64,000 nt of DNA from Streptomyces sp. PT12. Lineage in GTDB: Bacteria > Actinomycetota > Actinomycetes > Streptomycetales > Streptomycetaceae. The notes under the pieces are model-generated. The model made no database searches. It was not told where the DNA came from and worked only from the letters and a program-made list of their open reading frames with translations. The position numbers were made by a program, and so were the translations under genes. Below are positions 15,720 to 24,834 of this stretch, piece after piece; within the stretch, counting starts at the first letter, position 1; each line of letters begins with the position of its first letter. Location: positions 62,001 to 126,000 of the forward strand of contig NZ_QEST01000014.1 of the NCBI RefSeq assembly GCF_003311645.1, read 5' to 3'.

Positions 15720-17099
15720 GTGGCGAACGACGTGGCGAGGCGCACGCCCCCGCTGTCCACCGACAAGCTGCGGGTCCTCGTCGAACGCGGCGAGATCGAC
15801 ACCGTTGTCCTCGCCTTCACCGACATGCAGGGCCGACTCCAGGGCAAGCGGTTCGCCGCGCCGTTCTTCCTGGCCGAGGTCCTCGACCACGGCACCGAGG
15901 GCTGCAACTACCTCTTGGCCGTCGACGCCGACATGAACACCGTCGACGGCTACGCCATGGCGTCGTGGGAGCGGGGCTACGGCGACTTCGCGCTGCGCGG
16001 CGACCCGGCGACGCTGCGCCGTGTCCCCTGGCACCCCGGCACCGCCATGGTCACCGCCGACCTCGCCTGGCACGACGGCTCGCCCGTCACCGCGTCGCCG
16101 CGCCAGATCCTGCGCCGCCAGCTCGACCGCCTCGCCGAGCGCGGCTGGACCGCGTTCGTCGGCACCGAGCTGGAGTTCATGGTCTTCACCGACACCTACG
16201 AGCGCGCCTGGGACACCGGCTACCGCGGGCTCACCCCGGCCAACCGGTACAACGTCGACTACTCGATCCTCGGCACCGGCCGCGTCGAGCCCCTGCTGCG
16301 CCGCATCCGCAACGAGATGGGCGCCGCGGGACTGACCGTCGAGTCCGCCAAGGGCGAGTGCAACCTTGGCCAGCACGAGATCGCGTTCCGCTACGCCGAC
16401 GCGCTCACCACGTGCGACCAGCACAGCGTCTACAAGACCGGCGCCAAGGAGATCGCCGCGCAGGAGGGCGTCGCGCTCACGTTCATGGCCAAGTACGACG
16501 AGCGCGAGGGCAATTCGTGCCATGTCCACCTCTCGCTGCGCGACGCCGATGGCGCCCCCGTCTTCGCCGACCCCGCCGCGCCGGGCGGGATGTCGGACAC
16601 CATGCGCCACTTCCTCGCCGGACAGCTCGCCACGCTGCGGGAGTTCAGCCTGCTCCACGCGCCGAATATCAACTCCTACAAGCGCTTCCGCCCCGGCTCG
16701 TTCGCCCCGACCGCCGTCGCCTGGGGCCCCGACAACCGCACATGCGCGCTGCGCGTCGTGGGACATGGCCCGTCCCTGCGCCTGGAGAACCGGCTGCCAG
16801 GCGGCGACGTCAACCCCTACCTCGCCGTCGCAGGAATGATCGCCGCGGGCCTGCACGGCGTCGAGCGCCGCCTCGAACTCCCCGAGCCCTGCACGGGGAA
16901 CGCCTACGCGTCCGACGCCGAGCAGGTCCCCGCCACGCTGCGCGACGCCGCCGCGCTGTGGGCCGGGAGCGCGGCCGCGCGCGCGGCGTTCGGCGACGAT
17001 GTGGTCGACCACTACCGCACCATGGCCCGCGTCGAGCAGGACGCGTACGACACCGCCGTCACCGACTGGGAGCGCTACCGCTCCTTCGAGCGCATGTAG
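15720..17099 (+). CDS. glnA4: Glutamine synthetase-like gamma-glutamylethanolamide synthetase (GlnA4-type)
   Basis: The 459-residue protein has a glutamine synthetase N domain (TDMQGRLQGKRF) and catalytic domain. Metal and ATP-site motifs include GTELEFMVF, AKGECNLGQHEIAFRYADAL, GNSCHVHLSL, NSYKRFRPGSFAPTAVAWG and LENRLPGGDVNPYLAVAG. The adenylylation-site tail of true GlnA is absent. GlnA4 of S. coelicolor (SCO1613) has been described as a gamma-glutamylethanolamide synthetase. The surrounding permease, glutamyl-amide hydrolase and aldehyde dehydrogenase match that locus. The GTG at 15720 has an ACAGGAGG ribosome site. A role on polyamines or another amine remains possible. Confidence 0.85.
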   Translation: MANDVARRTPPLSTDKLRVLVERGEIDTVVLAFTDMQGRLQGKRFAAPFFLAEVLDHGTEGCNYLLAVDADMNTVDGYAMASWERGYGDFALRGDPATLRRVPWHPGTAMVTADLAWHDGSPVTASPRQILRRQLDRLAERGWTAFVGTELEFMVFTDTYERAWDTGYRGLTPANRYNVDYSILGTGRVEPLLRRIRNEMGAAGLTVESAKGECNLGQHEIAFRYADALTTCDQHSVYKTGAKEIAAQEGVALTFMAKYDEREGNSCHVHLSLRDADGAPVFADPAAPGGMSDTMRHFLAGQLATLREFSLLHAPNINSYKRFRPGSFAPTAVAWGPDNRTCALRVVGHGPSLRLENRLPGGDVNPYLAVAGMIAAGLHGVERRLELPEPCTGNAYASDAEQVPATLRDAAALWAGSAAARAAFGDDVVDHYRTMARVEQDAYDTAVTDWERYRSFERM

Positions 17100-17115
17100 A
17101 GGACCAGCGACGCCC

Positions 17116-18537
17116 GTGAGGACCAGCAACGCCGTGCCGCGGAAGACCGAAGCGCCGGGGACCACCGAGGAGCCGAAGGCCCGCGAGATCGTCAACCCCA
17201 CCACCGAGCGCGTCATCGCCACCGTCCCCGACACCCCACCGGCCGAGGTGGACGCCGCGGTGCGCCGCGCCGCCGAGGCCCAGCGCCGCTGGGCCGCGCT
17301 CGCCCCGGCCGAACGCGCCAGGCAGCTGCGCCGGTTCGCCGTCGCCGTCGACGAGGCGCGCCACGACCTCGCCCGCACCGAGGTCGAGGAGGCGGGGCAC
17401 CCCGTGGCCGACGCCCTGGGGGAGGCGGAGAACGTCCGCGACCTGCTCGACTACGCGGCCGGGGGAGTGGAGCGGCTGACCGGGCGCCAGATCCCGGTGG
17501 CGGGCGGCGTGGACATCACCTTCGCCGAACCCCTCGGCGTCGTCGCGGTGATCGCCCCGTGGAACTTCCCCATGCCCGTCGCCGCCTGGGGCACCGCGCC
17601 CGCGCTCGCCGCGGGGAACGCCGTCCTCCTCAAGCCCGCGGAGGCCACCCCGCTCACCGCGCTCGCGCTCGAAGTGCTCGCGCAGGCAGCCGGGCTGCCC
17701 GACGGGCTCTTCCAGGTCCTGCCGGGCCCCGGGCCCGTCACGGGCGAGGCCCTGGTCGACCACCCGGGCGTCGCCAAGGTCGTCTTCACCGGATCGACCG
17801 CCGTGGGCAGGCGCATCATGGCCCGCTGCGCCGCCCAGGTGAAGCCCGTCACCCTCGAACTCGGCGGCAAGAGCCCCAACATCGTCTTCGCCGACGCCGA
17901 CATCGAGGCCGCGGCGGCCGCCGCGCCCGCGTCGTTCCTCGACAACGCGGGCCAGGACTGCTGCGCCCGCAGCCGCATCCTGGTGCAGCGCCCGGCGTAC
18001 GACCGCTTCCTCGCCCTGCTCGAACCAGCCGTGCGCGCCGTCACCGTGGGCGACCCCGCCGACCCGGCCACCGCGATGGGCCCGCTCATCTCCGCCGCCC
18101 ACCGCGAGCGCGTCCGCTCCTATGTCCCCGATGACGCGCCGGCCGCCATCCGCGGCGCCATCCCCGAAGGCCCAGGCTACTGGTACCCGGCCACCGTGCT
18201 CGAGGCCCACACGGCGGGTGAGCGGGCCGCCGCCGAGGAGATCTTCGGCCCGGTCGCCGTCGTCATGCCGTTCGACGACGAGGAGGACGCCGTCCGCCTG
18301 GCCAACGCCACCGACTACGGCCTGGCCGCCTCCCTGTGGACCCGCGACATCGGCCGCGCCCTGCGCGTCTCCCGCGCCGTCGCGGCCGGGAACCTCTCGG
18401 TCAACTCGCACGCCAGCGTGCGTTACAGCACGCCCTTCGGCGGCTTCAAACGGTCGGGGCTCGGGCGGGAGTTGGGCCCCGACGCGCTGGCCGCGTTCAC
18501 CGAGACCAAGAACGTCTTCCTCGCCACCGACGCCTGA
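17116..18537 (+). CDS. NAD(P)-dependent aldehyde dehydrogenase
   Basis: The 473-residue ALDH-superfamily enzyme oxidises an aldehyde to the acid. Seen are the cofactor motif VIAPWNFPMP, FTGSTAVG, the general-base Glu in LELGGKSPN, the nucleophile region DNAGQDCCARSR and the closing GGFKRSGLGRELG. It follows the GlnA4-like gene by 16 bp and probably oxidises the gamma-glutamyl aldehyde intermediate in the same pathway. The GTG at 17116 is chosen; a second in-frame GTG at 17143 is possible because the first 20 residues are not conserved-looking. Confidence 0.9.
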   Translation: MRTSNAVPRKTEAPGTTEEPKAREIVNPTTERVIATVPDTPPAEVDAAVRRAAEAQRRWAALAPAERARQLRRFAVAVDEARHDLARTEVEEAGHPVADALGEAENVRDLLDYAAGGVERLTGRQIPVAGGVDITFAEPLGVVAVIAPWNFPMPVAAWGTAPALAAGNAVLLKPAEATPLTALALEVLAQAAGLPDGLFQVLPGPGPVTGEALVDHPGVAKVVFTGSTAVGRRIMARCAAQVKPVTLELGGKSPNIVFADADIEAAAAAAPASFLDNAGQDCCARSRILVQRPAYDRFLALLEPAVRAVTVGDPADPATAMGPLISAAHRERVRSYVPDDAPAAIRGAIPEGPGYWYPATVLEAHTAGERAAAEEIFGPVAVVMPFDDEEDAVRLANATDYGLAASLWTRDIGRALRVSRAVAAGNLSVNSHASVRYSTPFGGFKRSGLGRELGPDALAAFTETKNVFLATDA

Positions 18538-18591
18538 CGGACGCCCGACCGAAGGCCCAACCCCCGAGCGCTAGCCAAGGAGAAGACCCAC

Positions 18592-19377
18592 GTGACACAC
18601 CCCACCGCCGTCTGCCGCAGGCTGGTCGGCCGCACCGCCGTGGTCACCGGGGCGGGCAGCGGCATCGGCCTGGCCTCGGCCCGCCGACTGGCCGCCGAGG
18701 GCGCCCACGTGGTGTGCGCCGACGTCGACGCCGCGCGCGGCGAGGCCGCGGCGGCCGAGGTCGGCGGCCTGTACGTGCACGCCGACGTCACCGAGGCCGA
18801 GCAGGTCGAGGCGCTGTTCAGGACGGCCGACGAGACCTATGGCTCGGTGGACATCGCGTTCAACAACGCCGGGATCTCGCCGCCCGACGACGACTCGATC
18901 CTCACCACGGAGCTCGACGCTTGGCAGCGGGTCCAGCAGACCAACCTCACGTCGGTCTACCTGTGCTGCAAGGCGGCCATCCCCTACATGCGGCGGCAGG
19001 GCAAGGGGTCGATCATCAACACCGCGTCGTTCGTCGCCGTCCTGGGCGCGGCCACGTCGCAGATCAGCTACACCGCGTCCAAGGGCGGGGTGCTCGCGAT
19101 GTCCCGCGAGCTCGGCGTGCAGTTCGCCAGGGAGGGCATCCGCGTCAACGCCCTGTGCCCAGGCCCTGTCAACACCCCCCTGCTGAAGGAGCTGTTCGCC
19201 AAGGACCCCGAGCGCGCCGCGCGCCGCCTGGTGCACGTCCCCGGCGGGCGCTTCGCCGAGCCCGAGGAGATCGCCGCGGCGGTGGCGTTCCTGGCGAGCG
19301 ACGACTCCTCGTTCGTCAACGCCGCCGACTTCCTTGTGGACGGCGGGATTTCGGGCGCATATGTAACGCCGTTGTAG
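18592..19377 (+). CDS. Short-chain dehydrogenase/reductase
   Basis: The 261-residue classical SDR has the cofactor glycine loop TGAGSGIG near residue 20, VDIAFNNAGIS, the active-site Ser region NTASFVAV, YTASKGG (Tyr-x-x-x-Lys) and a PGPVNTPL loop. It lies 54 bp behind the aldehyde dehydrogenase, with an AAGGAG ribosome site 15 nt before the GTG, so it is likely the last gene of the amine-utilisation operon. The reaction may be interconversion of hydroxy and keto forms of a pathway intermediate; the substrate is unknown. Confidence 0.85.
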   Translation: MTHPTAVCRRLVGRTAVVTGAGSGIGLASARRLAAEGAHVVCADVDAARGEAAAAEVGGLYVHADVTEAEQVEALFRTADETYGSVDIAFNNAGISPPDDDSILTTELDAWQRVQQTNLTSVYLCCKAAIPYMRRQGKGSIINTASFVAVLGAATSQISYTASKGGVLAMSRELGVQFAREGIRVNALCPGPVNTPLLKELFAKDPERAARRLVHVPGGRFAEPEEIAAAVAFLASDDSSFVNAADFLVDGGISGAYVTPL

Positions 19378-19422
19378 TCCGGGGTGGTGGCCGGAACGGC
19401 GGCGGTGTGAGAAGTTCACTGC

Positions 19423-20613
19423 GTGAGCGCGACGACTCCGCCCGGTTGGTATCCGGACCCAGGTCACACCGGCGACGGGCCCGCACCGGAACGCCGTTGG
19501 GACGGCACCGCCTGGACCGGTCAGACCCGGTCGGCCCGCGACGTCACCGTCGTGGACGGCGTTCCGACGCCGCCCCCCGAGCCCGCTGAGCCCCCCGAGC
19601 CCGCTGAGCCCCCCGAGTCCGCCGCGCCCGGCGACACGGCCCGCATGGCGACCCTGCCGGGCGAGAAGCCCCTGGCGCCGCCGCCCGCGGCGCCCCCCTC
19701 GCCGTACGCCACCGCGCCCTACGGCGCGTACGGGCAGGGCCCGGCGCCCACCCCGTATGGCGCGCCCCCCGGTGGCTACGCACCCCACCCGCCGCCCGCG
19801 CCCCCGGGCGGTGGGCAGCGCACGGCGCTCATCGCGGGCGCGATCGTGGTGGTGGCCGCCCTCGCGGTCGGCCTCGTGGTGCTGCTCGGCGGCGGCGATG
19901 ACGAGGAGCCCGAGGGCCGCGGCCCGGCGCCGAGCGCCAGCGCGGAAGACCCGCGGGGCGAGCCCGCACCCGACGAGGACGACGGCGCGCCGCCCGACGA
20001 GCCGCCGCCCGCGGAGCCCGGCGAGCCCGGCGAGCCCGCCGACCCGGAGGAGGACCCGCGCGGAGACGGCGGCGGGAACGGCGGCGACGGGGGGCTCACC
20101 ACGGCCACCGCGGGCGGCCTGGTCCTCCCGCTGCTCGACGGCTGGTCGGAGAGCCAGTACGACGGCGGCTTCGCCGTGACCACGGGGGACCACCCCTGCC
20201 CCGGCGACTCGGCCATGAACTGCGTGCGCGCGGGCGCGTTCGTCAGCATCGTGCCGGGCGCGGGCGACGTCCCCGCGCAGGACTACGTCAGCGCGGACAT
20301 AGGCGCCAACGAGAGCGAGTCGTACAGCCCCGAGACCTATGGCTCGGTCACCGAGCGCGAGGAGGTGTTCTCCCGGGCCGTCACGGTCGCAGGACAGGAG
20401 GGGTATCACATCCGCAGCCGCATCGAGACGGCGTCGGGTACCGCCGCGTTCGTCGAGTCGGTGGCCTTCCCCGCCCCCGACGGCTCGGGCGATCTCGTCG
20501 TCCTGCGCCTCGGGTTCGACATCGGGGACGAGTCGCCCCCCGAGGAGGACATGGACCGCCTCGTGCAGGGCGCGGCGGCGACGTCCGCCCAGGGACCCGG
20601 TACCCGGGCCTGA
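19423..20613 (+). CDS. DUF2510-domain membrane protein
   Basis: The 396-residue protein begins with a DUF2510 motif (PPGWYPDPGH ... RRWDGTAWT, residues 5-35). A long Pro/Glu/Ala/Gly-rich low-complexity region follows, then one membrane helix near residue 135 (LIAGAIVVVAALAVGLVVLLG). An acidic Pro-rich linker leads to an extracellular C-terminal domain (about residues 220-390) of a type seen in lipoprotein-like actinobacterial surface proteins. Proteins of this layout often accompany type VII secretion-associated genes, and a mycosin lies two genes downstream. No enzymatic motif is visible. Confidence 0.7.
   Translation: MSATTPPGWYPDPGHTGDGPAPERRWDGTAWTGQTRSARDVTVVDGVPTPPPEPAEPPEPAEPPESAAPGDTARMATLPGEKPLAPPPAAPPSPYATAPYGAYGQGPAPTPYGAPPGGYAPHPPPAPPGGGQRTALIAGAIVVVAALAVGLVVLLGGGDDEEPEGRGPAPSASAEDPRGEPAPDEDDGAPPDEPPPAEPGEPGEPADPEEDPRGDGGGNGGDGGLTTATAGGLVLPLLDGWSESQYDGGFAVTTGDHPCPGDSAMNCVRAGAFVSIVPGAGDVPAQDYVSADIGANESESYSPETYGSVTEREEVFSRAVTVAGQEGYHIRSRIETASGTAAFVESVAFPAPDGSGDLVVLRLGFDIGDESPPEEDMDRLVQGAAATSAQGPGTRA
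19573..19620 (+). repeat. 18-bp tandem repeat inside the DUF2510 gene
   Basis: CCCCCCGAGCCCGCTGAG is repeated twice plus a partial third copy, coding for Pro-Pro-Glu-Pro-Ala-Glu blocks of the linker. It stays in frame, so it only changes linker length. Confidence 0.7.
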
Positions 20614-20681
20614 GAACGCGCCCGTAAAGTGACCGGAGTCGAGCTGACCAGCGGGGCGTCAGGTGGCCGGGGAGTGTGCGG

Positions 20682-21638
20682 ATGAACACCGAACAGGGAC
20701 CGCGGCGTTCGCCGTTGCCGCCCCTGACCCCTCGAGGCGCGGCGGCTCCCACGAGACCGGGCGCGCCCCCGAGGCCCGCGGTGCCGCCACGGCCCGCCGC
20801 CCCGCCGCGCCCCTCGGCACCTCCCGACATCCCCGCGCAGCGCGCCGCGCCGCCGCCCGAGGGCGGGCCGCGCGGCGTCACCGCCCGCGCGTCGCTGCGC
20901 CTGGCCACCGCGGTCACGTGCCTGGTGCTCGGCACGGGCCTGCTCGGCGGCGCCGCGGCCGGGGCATGGCTCGTCGGCGACGGCGACGACCACTCGTCCG
21001 CCGCGGCCGCCCTCGACGAACGGCGCGACCTGTGGCGTGAGATACCCGTGGACGTGCTGTTCCCGCCCGAGATCACCGGCGAGGGCGCGGGCCCCGGCGG
21101 CTCCGACCGACTCTGGATACGCGTCGCCGTCGCCCCCGACGCGACGTGCGCCGAGGCGTTCGACCCGCTGCTCGCCGACGTCCTCGCCCCCGTCGGCTGC
21201 CACCGGCTGCTGCGCGCCACCTACGCCGACGAGACCCAGACCACCGTCACCACCGTGGGGCTGATGTTCACCGAGGCGGGGCCCGCCCGGATGGACGCCC
21301 TCGCCGCCCGCCTCACCACCGAGGGCCTCGACGCCCGCGCCGACCTCATGCCCCGCCCGTTCGCCGCGCCCGGCACCCCCGCCGAGGACTTCGGCGACGA
21401 GCAGCGCGGCGCCTGGACGATCAAGGCGCTGCCGGGACTTCCCGTCGTCGCCTACGCCGTCACCGGCTTCGCCGACGGCCGCCCCCTCACCGACCCGCGA
21501 CCCGCCGCCGAGGCCACCGCCGAGGGCCAGGACACCACCGTCGCGCTCGCGGGGCTCGGCCATGACGCGGCGGGCATCGCCGAACGCGTCGAACGCGACC
21601 TGCGCGCGACCGCCGACCAGCGAGTCGAGGAGCACTGA
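20682..21638 (+). CDS. Pro-rich single-span membrane protein
   Basis: The 318-residue protein has a cytoplasmic Pro/Arg/Ala-rich stretch (residues 1-70), one membrane helix (ATAVTCLVLGTGLLGGAAAGAWLVG) and an extracytoplasmic domain of about 210 residues with two Cys. No family was recognised. The ATG at 20682 is 7 nt after GGGGAG; an in-frame GTG at 20676 is too close to it. A TAAAGT hexamer at 20625 may be its -10. The mycosin gene starts 4 bp after the stop, so the two are probably co-expressed and could act together at the membrane. Confidence 0.6.
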   Translation: MNTEQGPRRSPLPPLTPRGAAAPTRPGAPPRPAVPPRPAAPPRPSAPPDIPAQRAAPPPEGGPRGVTARASLRLATAVTCLVLGTGLLGGAAAGAWLVGDGDDHSSAAAALDERRDLWREIPVDVLFPPEITGEGAGPGGSDRLWIRVAVAPDATCAEAFDPLLADVLAPVGCHRLLRATYADETQTTVTTVGLMFTEAGPARMDALAARLTTEGLDARADLMPRPFAAPGTPAEDFGDEQRGAWTIKALPGLPVVAYAVTGFADGRPLTDPRPAAEATAEGQDTTVALAGLGHDAAGIAERVERDLRATADQRVEEH

Positions 21639-21642
21639 CCCC

Positions 21643-22890
21643 GTGACCGCAGAAGCGAACGCCGCAGGCCCGGCCACCGCCGCCCGGCGCGCCGTCCCCG
21701 CCCTGGCCACCCTGCTCGCCGCCGGGCTGCTGCTGCCGACGGCCGGGCCCGCGCGCGCCGACGCGATACGCGACCAGCAGCAGTGGGCCCTCGACGCCGT
21801 CAACGCCCCCGCCGCGTGGGAGACCACCCGCGGCGGGGGCGTCACCGTCGCCGTCCTCGACACCGGCGTCGACCCCACCCACCCCGACCTGGCGGGCGCG
21901 ATCCGCCAGGGCCGCGACATGGTGGGCATGGGCGCGGGGCCGGGCGACGAGGAGTGGGCCTCGCACGGCACGGCCATGGCGGGCATCATCGCGGGCCGCG
22001 GCCACGGCGCCGGGCGCGGCTCCGGCGTGATGGGCGTCGCGCCCGAGGCCGAGATCCTGCCGGTGCGCGTGCTGCTCGAGGACGACGACCCGGAGCGGGA
22101 CACGGCGCGCGAGACGCGTTCGGGCGCCCTCGCCGAGGGCATCCGCTGGGCCACCGACCAGGGCGCCGACGTCATCAACCTCTCGCTCGGCGACGACAGC
22201 GAGTCCGCCCACCCTGACCCCGATGAGGACGCCGCCGTGCGCTACGCGCTCTCCCATGGCGCGGTCGTCGTCGCGTCCGCGGGCAACGGCGGCGAGAACG
22301 GCGACCCCGTGTCCTACCCCGCGGGCTACCCCGGCGTGATCGCCGTCGCCGCGGTGGACCGGGGCGGCAGCCCCGCGGAGTTCTCCACCGAGCGCTGGTA
22401 CGCGACCCTGTGCGCCCCCGGCAAGGACGTCATCGTGGCCGACCCCGACCGCGACTACTACACCGGCTGGGGAACGTCGGCGGCCGCCGCGTTCGTCTCC
22501 GGCTCCGTGGCGCTGCTGCTCGCCGCCCACCCCGATCTGACCCCGGCGCAGGTGCGGGACGTGCTCGTGGAGACGGCGGCGCACCCGCCGCCCGGGGGCC
22601 GCGACGACGCGCTGGGCAGCGGCATGGTGGACCCGGCCGCGGCCATCGCCGCGGCCGCTGGCCTGACCGCCAGGCCCCTGGCGCCCGCCGCTGGCCCCTA
22701 CGAGGGGGAGTTCTTCGGGCCAGGGCCGAGCGACGGCGGCGACGGCGCGGGGCGCTCGGCCTGGCTCGCGCCGCTCTCGGGCGCGGCGGGGGTGGTGCTG
22801 CTCGCCGCGGCGGCGGCGTTGATGGGCGGCGGGACCGCCCGGATCAGGGAGCGGGTCAGACGCCTGACCGCGGGGCCTGGTCGGCCCTGA
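21643..22890 (+). CDS. Mycosin-like membrane-anchored subtilase (type VII secretion protease, S8)
   Basis: The 415-residue exported serine protease has an N-terminal signal sequence ending near ARADAIRD. The subtilisin triad is present as AVLDTGVDPTHPDL (Asp), SHGTAMAGIIAG (His) and GWGTSAAAAFVSG (Ser). VVVASAGNGG is the oxyanion-region Asn. A Pro-rich linker leads to a C-terminal membrane helix (APLSGAAGVVLLAAAAALMGG) with a basic tail. This architecture is that of MycP, the ESX-associated mycosin. No other type VII component (EccB-E, WXG100) lies in the window. The GTG at 21643 follows the upstream gene by 4 bp. The 3' end overlaps the opposing gene. Confidence 0.85.
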   Translation: MTAEANAAGPATAARRAVPALATLLAAGLLLPTAGPARADAIRDQQQWALDAVNAPAAWETTRGGGVTVAVLDTGVDPTHPDLAGAIRQGRDMVGMGAGPGDEEWASHGTAMAGIIAGRGHGAGRGSGVMGVAPEAEILPVRVLLEDDDPERDTARETRSGALAEGIRWATDQGADVINLSLGDDSESAHPDPDEDAAVRYALSHGAVVVASAGNGGENGDPVSYPAGYPGVIAVAAVDRGGSPAEFSTERWYATLCAPGKDVIVADPDRDYYTGWGTSAAAAFVSGSVALLLAAHPDLTPAQVRDVLVETAAHPPPGGRDDALGSGMVDPAAAIAAAAGLTARPLAPAAGPYEGEFFGPGPSDGGDGAGRSAWLAPLSGAAGVVLLAAAAALMGGGTARIRERVRRLTAGPGRP

Positions 22891-23833
22891 CGGCCGACAG
22901 CGCGGCCTCGGCGGCGGCCTCGACCACGGCGACGCCCGCCTCCCACGAGAGGTGGCCGTCGGAGACGACGGCCACCAGATAGGGGCGCCCCTCCACGGTG
23001 ACCCGGCCGATGCTGTTGACGTCCCACAGCCCGGTGCGGGTGCGCGGCAGCCAGCCGTTCTTCAGCTCGAAGCCCCCGTCGGCGCCCCCGTCCGCCGCGG
23101 CCGATATACCCCAGCGCTGCTCGGGCACCACCGTGGCCATCAACTCCCTGATGTACGCCTGGGAGTCGGCGTGCAGCGGCGTCCGCGCGCCATGGATCGC
23201 GCGCAGCAGGGCCAGCTGGTCGACGGCGGTGGTCTGGGTCAGGCCCCAGTGGCCCGCGGGGCCCGCCGAGGTGGCGACGAGGCCGAGCCGCTCGTTGGCC
23301 GCGTCGAGCCCGGCGCCCCCGCCGATCGCGAGCCACAGCTCGTCGGCCGCGTCGTTGTCGCTGCGCTGGATCATGACCTCGGCGAGCAGCCGCTCGCGCG
23401 CCGTCAGCTCGCGGCCCTCGTCCTGCGCCTTGAGCAGCAGGGCGGCCAGGATGTCGACCTTGACGATGCTCGCGGTGTCGAAGTGGTCCGCGCCGTACGC
23501 CGCGGCGACCTCCCCGTCGAGCGAGGTCACGGCCACCGAGAGGCGCGGCGGCGGATCGCCCACGAGGCGCGGCAGCGACTGGGCGAGCAACGCGTCCCGC
23601 ACCGTCGAGCTGGGCACGTAGGGGGACGAACGGCCGCTCGTCCCGCCGTCCGGGCTCACCCCGCTCCCCTCCGTCCCCGCCCCCACGGCGCCCAGGTCGT
23701 CCACCGGTCTCTCCACCGCCTGCGGACCCCCCGCGGGAGGGACGGAGTCCCCGGCCGCGGTGACGGCCAGCAGCGAGCTCGCCAGGGCGGCGTTCACCAT
23801 CAGGGCGGGCCGTATTCGCCGCGACAGTCTCAT
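22856..23833 (-). CDS. Exported serine beta-lactamase-fold protein (class A-like)
   Basis: The 325-residue protein has an N-terminal signal or anchor (MRLSRRIRPALMVNAALASSLLAV) and a Pro/Gly-rich spacer. A penicilloyl-serine transferase fold follows, with TASIVK (SxxK nucleophile), QRSDNDAAD (SDN) and LKNGW in place of KTG. Class A beta-lactamases normally have KTG and an E-x-x-L-N omega loop, so KNG suggests the beta-lactamase2/carboxypeptidase-like branch. Resistance activity should not be assumed. The C-terminal codons overlap the opposing mycosin gene by 35 bp. The ATG at 23833 precedes the signal peptide; it has no clear Shine-Dalgarno. Confidence 0.75.
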   Translation of the reverse strand: MRLSRRIRPALMVNAALASSLLAVTAAGDSVPPAGGPQAVERPVDDLGAVGAGTEGSGVSPDGGTSGRSSPYVPSSTVRDALLAQSLPRLVGDPPPRLSVAVTSLDGEVAAAYGADHFDTASIVKVDILAALLLKAQDEGRELTARERLLAEVMIQRSDNDAADELWLAIGGGAGLDAANERLGLVATSAGPAGHWGLTQTTAVDQLALLRAIHGARTPLHADSQAYIRELMATVVPEQRWGISAAADGGADGGFELKNGWLPRTRTGLWDVNSIGRVTVEGRPYLVAVVSDGHLSWEAGVAVVEAAAEAALSAVRADQAPRSGV

Positions 23834-23984
23834 AACCGCACGGTATCCCGCACATGTGCACGAGTCATCGCCCGCTGAATGAAGAACGCGTAACAGTCGG
23901 TGACAGTAGTTCCGCAACGCCCGTGCCCCGGGGGCGCGTTGGGCCGCCCACGCGCCCCGCGCACGCCCCTCGCGGCCGCCCGGA

Positions 23985-23990
23985 TACCCT
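23985..23990 (+). promoter_or_regulatory. Possible -10 of the SseB-like gene, leaderless arrangement
   Basis: TACCCT ends exactly 6 nt before the GTG at 23997, and no ribosome site is present. If used, transcription would start at or next to the start codon. Confidence 0.35.
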
Positions 23991-23996
23991 CGACGC

Positions 23997-24719
23997 GTGC
24001 CGCTGAACATCCCCAGGCCCGCCTTCGCCGCCGACGACGGCACCGCCGATCCCGCCCTCGCCCGCGCGCTGGCCGACTGGGCGCGCGACCCCGGTACCGA
24101 GCCCGCCGTCCTGAGCGCGCTCGGCGGCGCCAGGCTGCTGGTCCCCGTCGTCGCCGTGCTCGGCGAGGCCGAGACGGGCGAGGACGGGCTGCGCAGGGAC
24201 AAGAGCAGCGAGATGGCCGTGCTCACCCTCGCGCTCCCGGGCGGCCGCCGCGCGCTCCCGGTCTTCACCGCCACCGAGACCCTGGCCCGCTGGCGCTCCG
24301 ACGCCAGGCCCGTGCCCGTCACCACGCGCCAGGCCCTGGCCGCCGCGGTGCAGGAGGGCGCGGGGGCGCTCGTCGTGGACATCGCGGGGCCCGTCGCCTA
24401 CGAGCTCGCCGGGGCCGGGCTGCGCGCCGTCGCGGGCGGCGGCTCCCCGGCCTCCGCCCCCGCCGTGGCCGAGGCCGTGCGCGCCGTGCTGGCCACCGAG
24501 CCCGCGGTGGCCGCCGCCCACCTGGTGCCGGGCGGCGACGCGGACGCCACGCTGGCGCTGCGCCTCGACGGCCGGGCCGACGCCGCCCCCGCCATGACCC
24601 GGCTCGCCCGCGCGCTGGCCGGTGACGAGGTGCTGCGCGCCCATCTGGTGCGCGGACTCCAGCTGGCCGTGCTGCCCCCAGGCGCCGCGCTGCCAGGGGA
24701 GCCGACCTACCACCGCTGA
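23997..24719 (+). CDS. SseB-family protein
   Basis: The 240-residue soluble protein begins LNIPRPAFAADDG, followed by an SseB-type domain (residues of about 35-130) with RLLVPVVAVLGEAE, a charged KSSEMAVLTLALP strand, LPVFTATETLARW and LVVDIAGPVAYEL. Many streptomycetes have tandem SseB-like genes of unknown biochemical role. The GTG start is supported by the family-like beginning and by the -10-like hexamer 6 nt upstream. No operon partner is evident; the next gene begins 115 bp downstream with its own ribosome site. Confidence 0.7.
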   Translation: MPLNIPRPAFAADDGTADPALARALADWARDPGTEPAVLSALGGARLLVPVVAVLGEAETGEDGLRRDKSSEMAVLTLALPGGRRALPVFTATETLARWRSDARPVPVTTRQALAAAVQEGAGALVVDIAGPVAYELAGAGLRAVAGGGSPASAPAVAEAVRAVLATEPAVAAAHLVPGGDADATLALRLDGRADAAPAMTRLARALAGDEVLRAHLVRGLQLAVLPPGAALPGEPTYHR

Positions 24720-24834
24720 ACGCCGCCGCCTCCCGCCGCCGGAAGGCGTCACTCGCATGGCCCGGTCGGCGTGCGGGCGCCCGGCACGCGCCACAGACTG
24801 CGACGAAAGCCGTCGTCAGCCACGGGAGGGCGCC

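Noticed and set aside
20406-22178. 590-codon minus-strand open frame
   Set aside because: It is antisense to three well-supported plus-strand genes, with Ala/Gly/Arg-biased composition typical of shadow frames in this G/C content.
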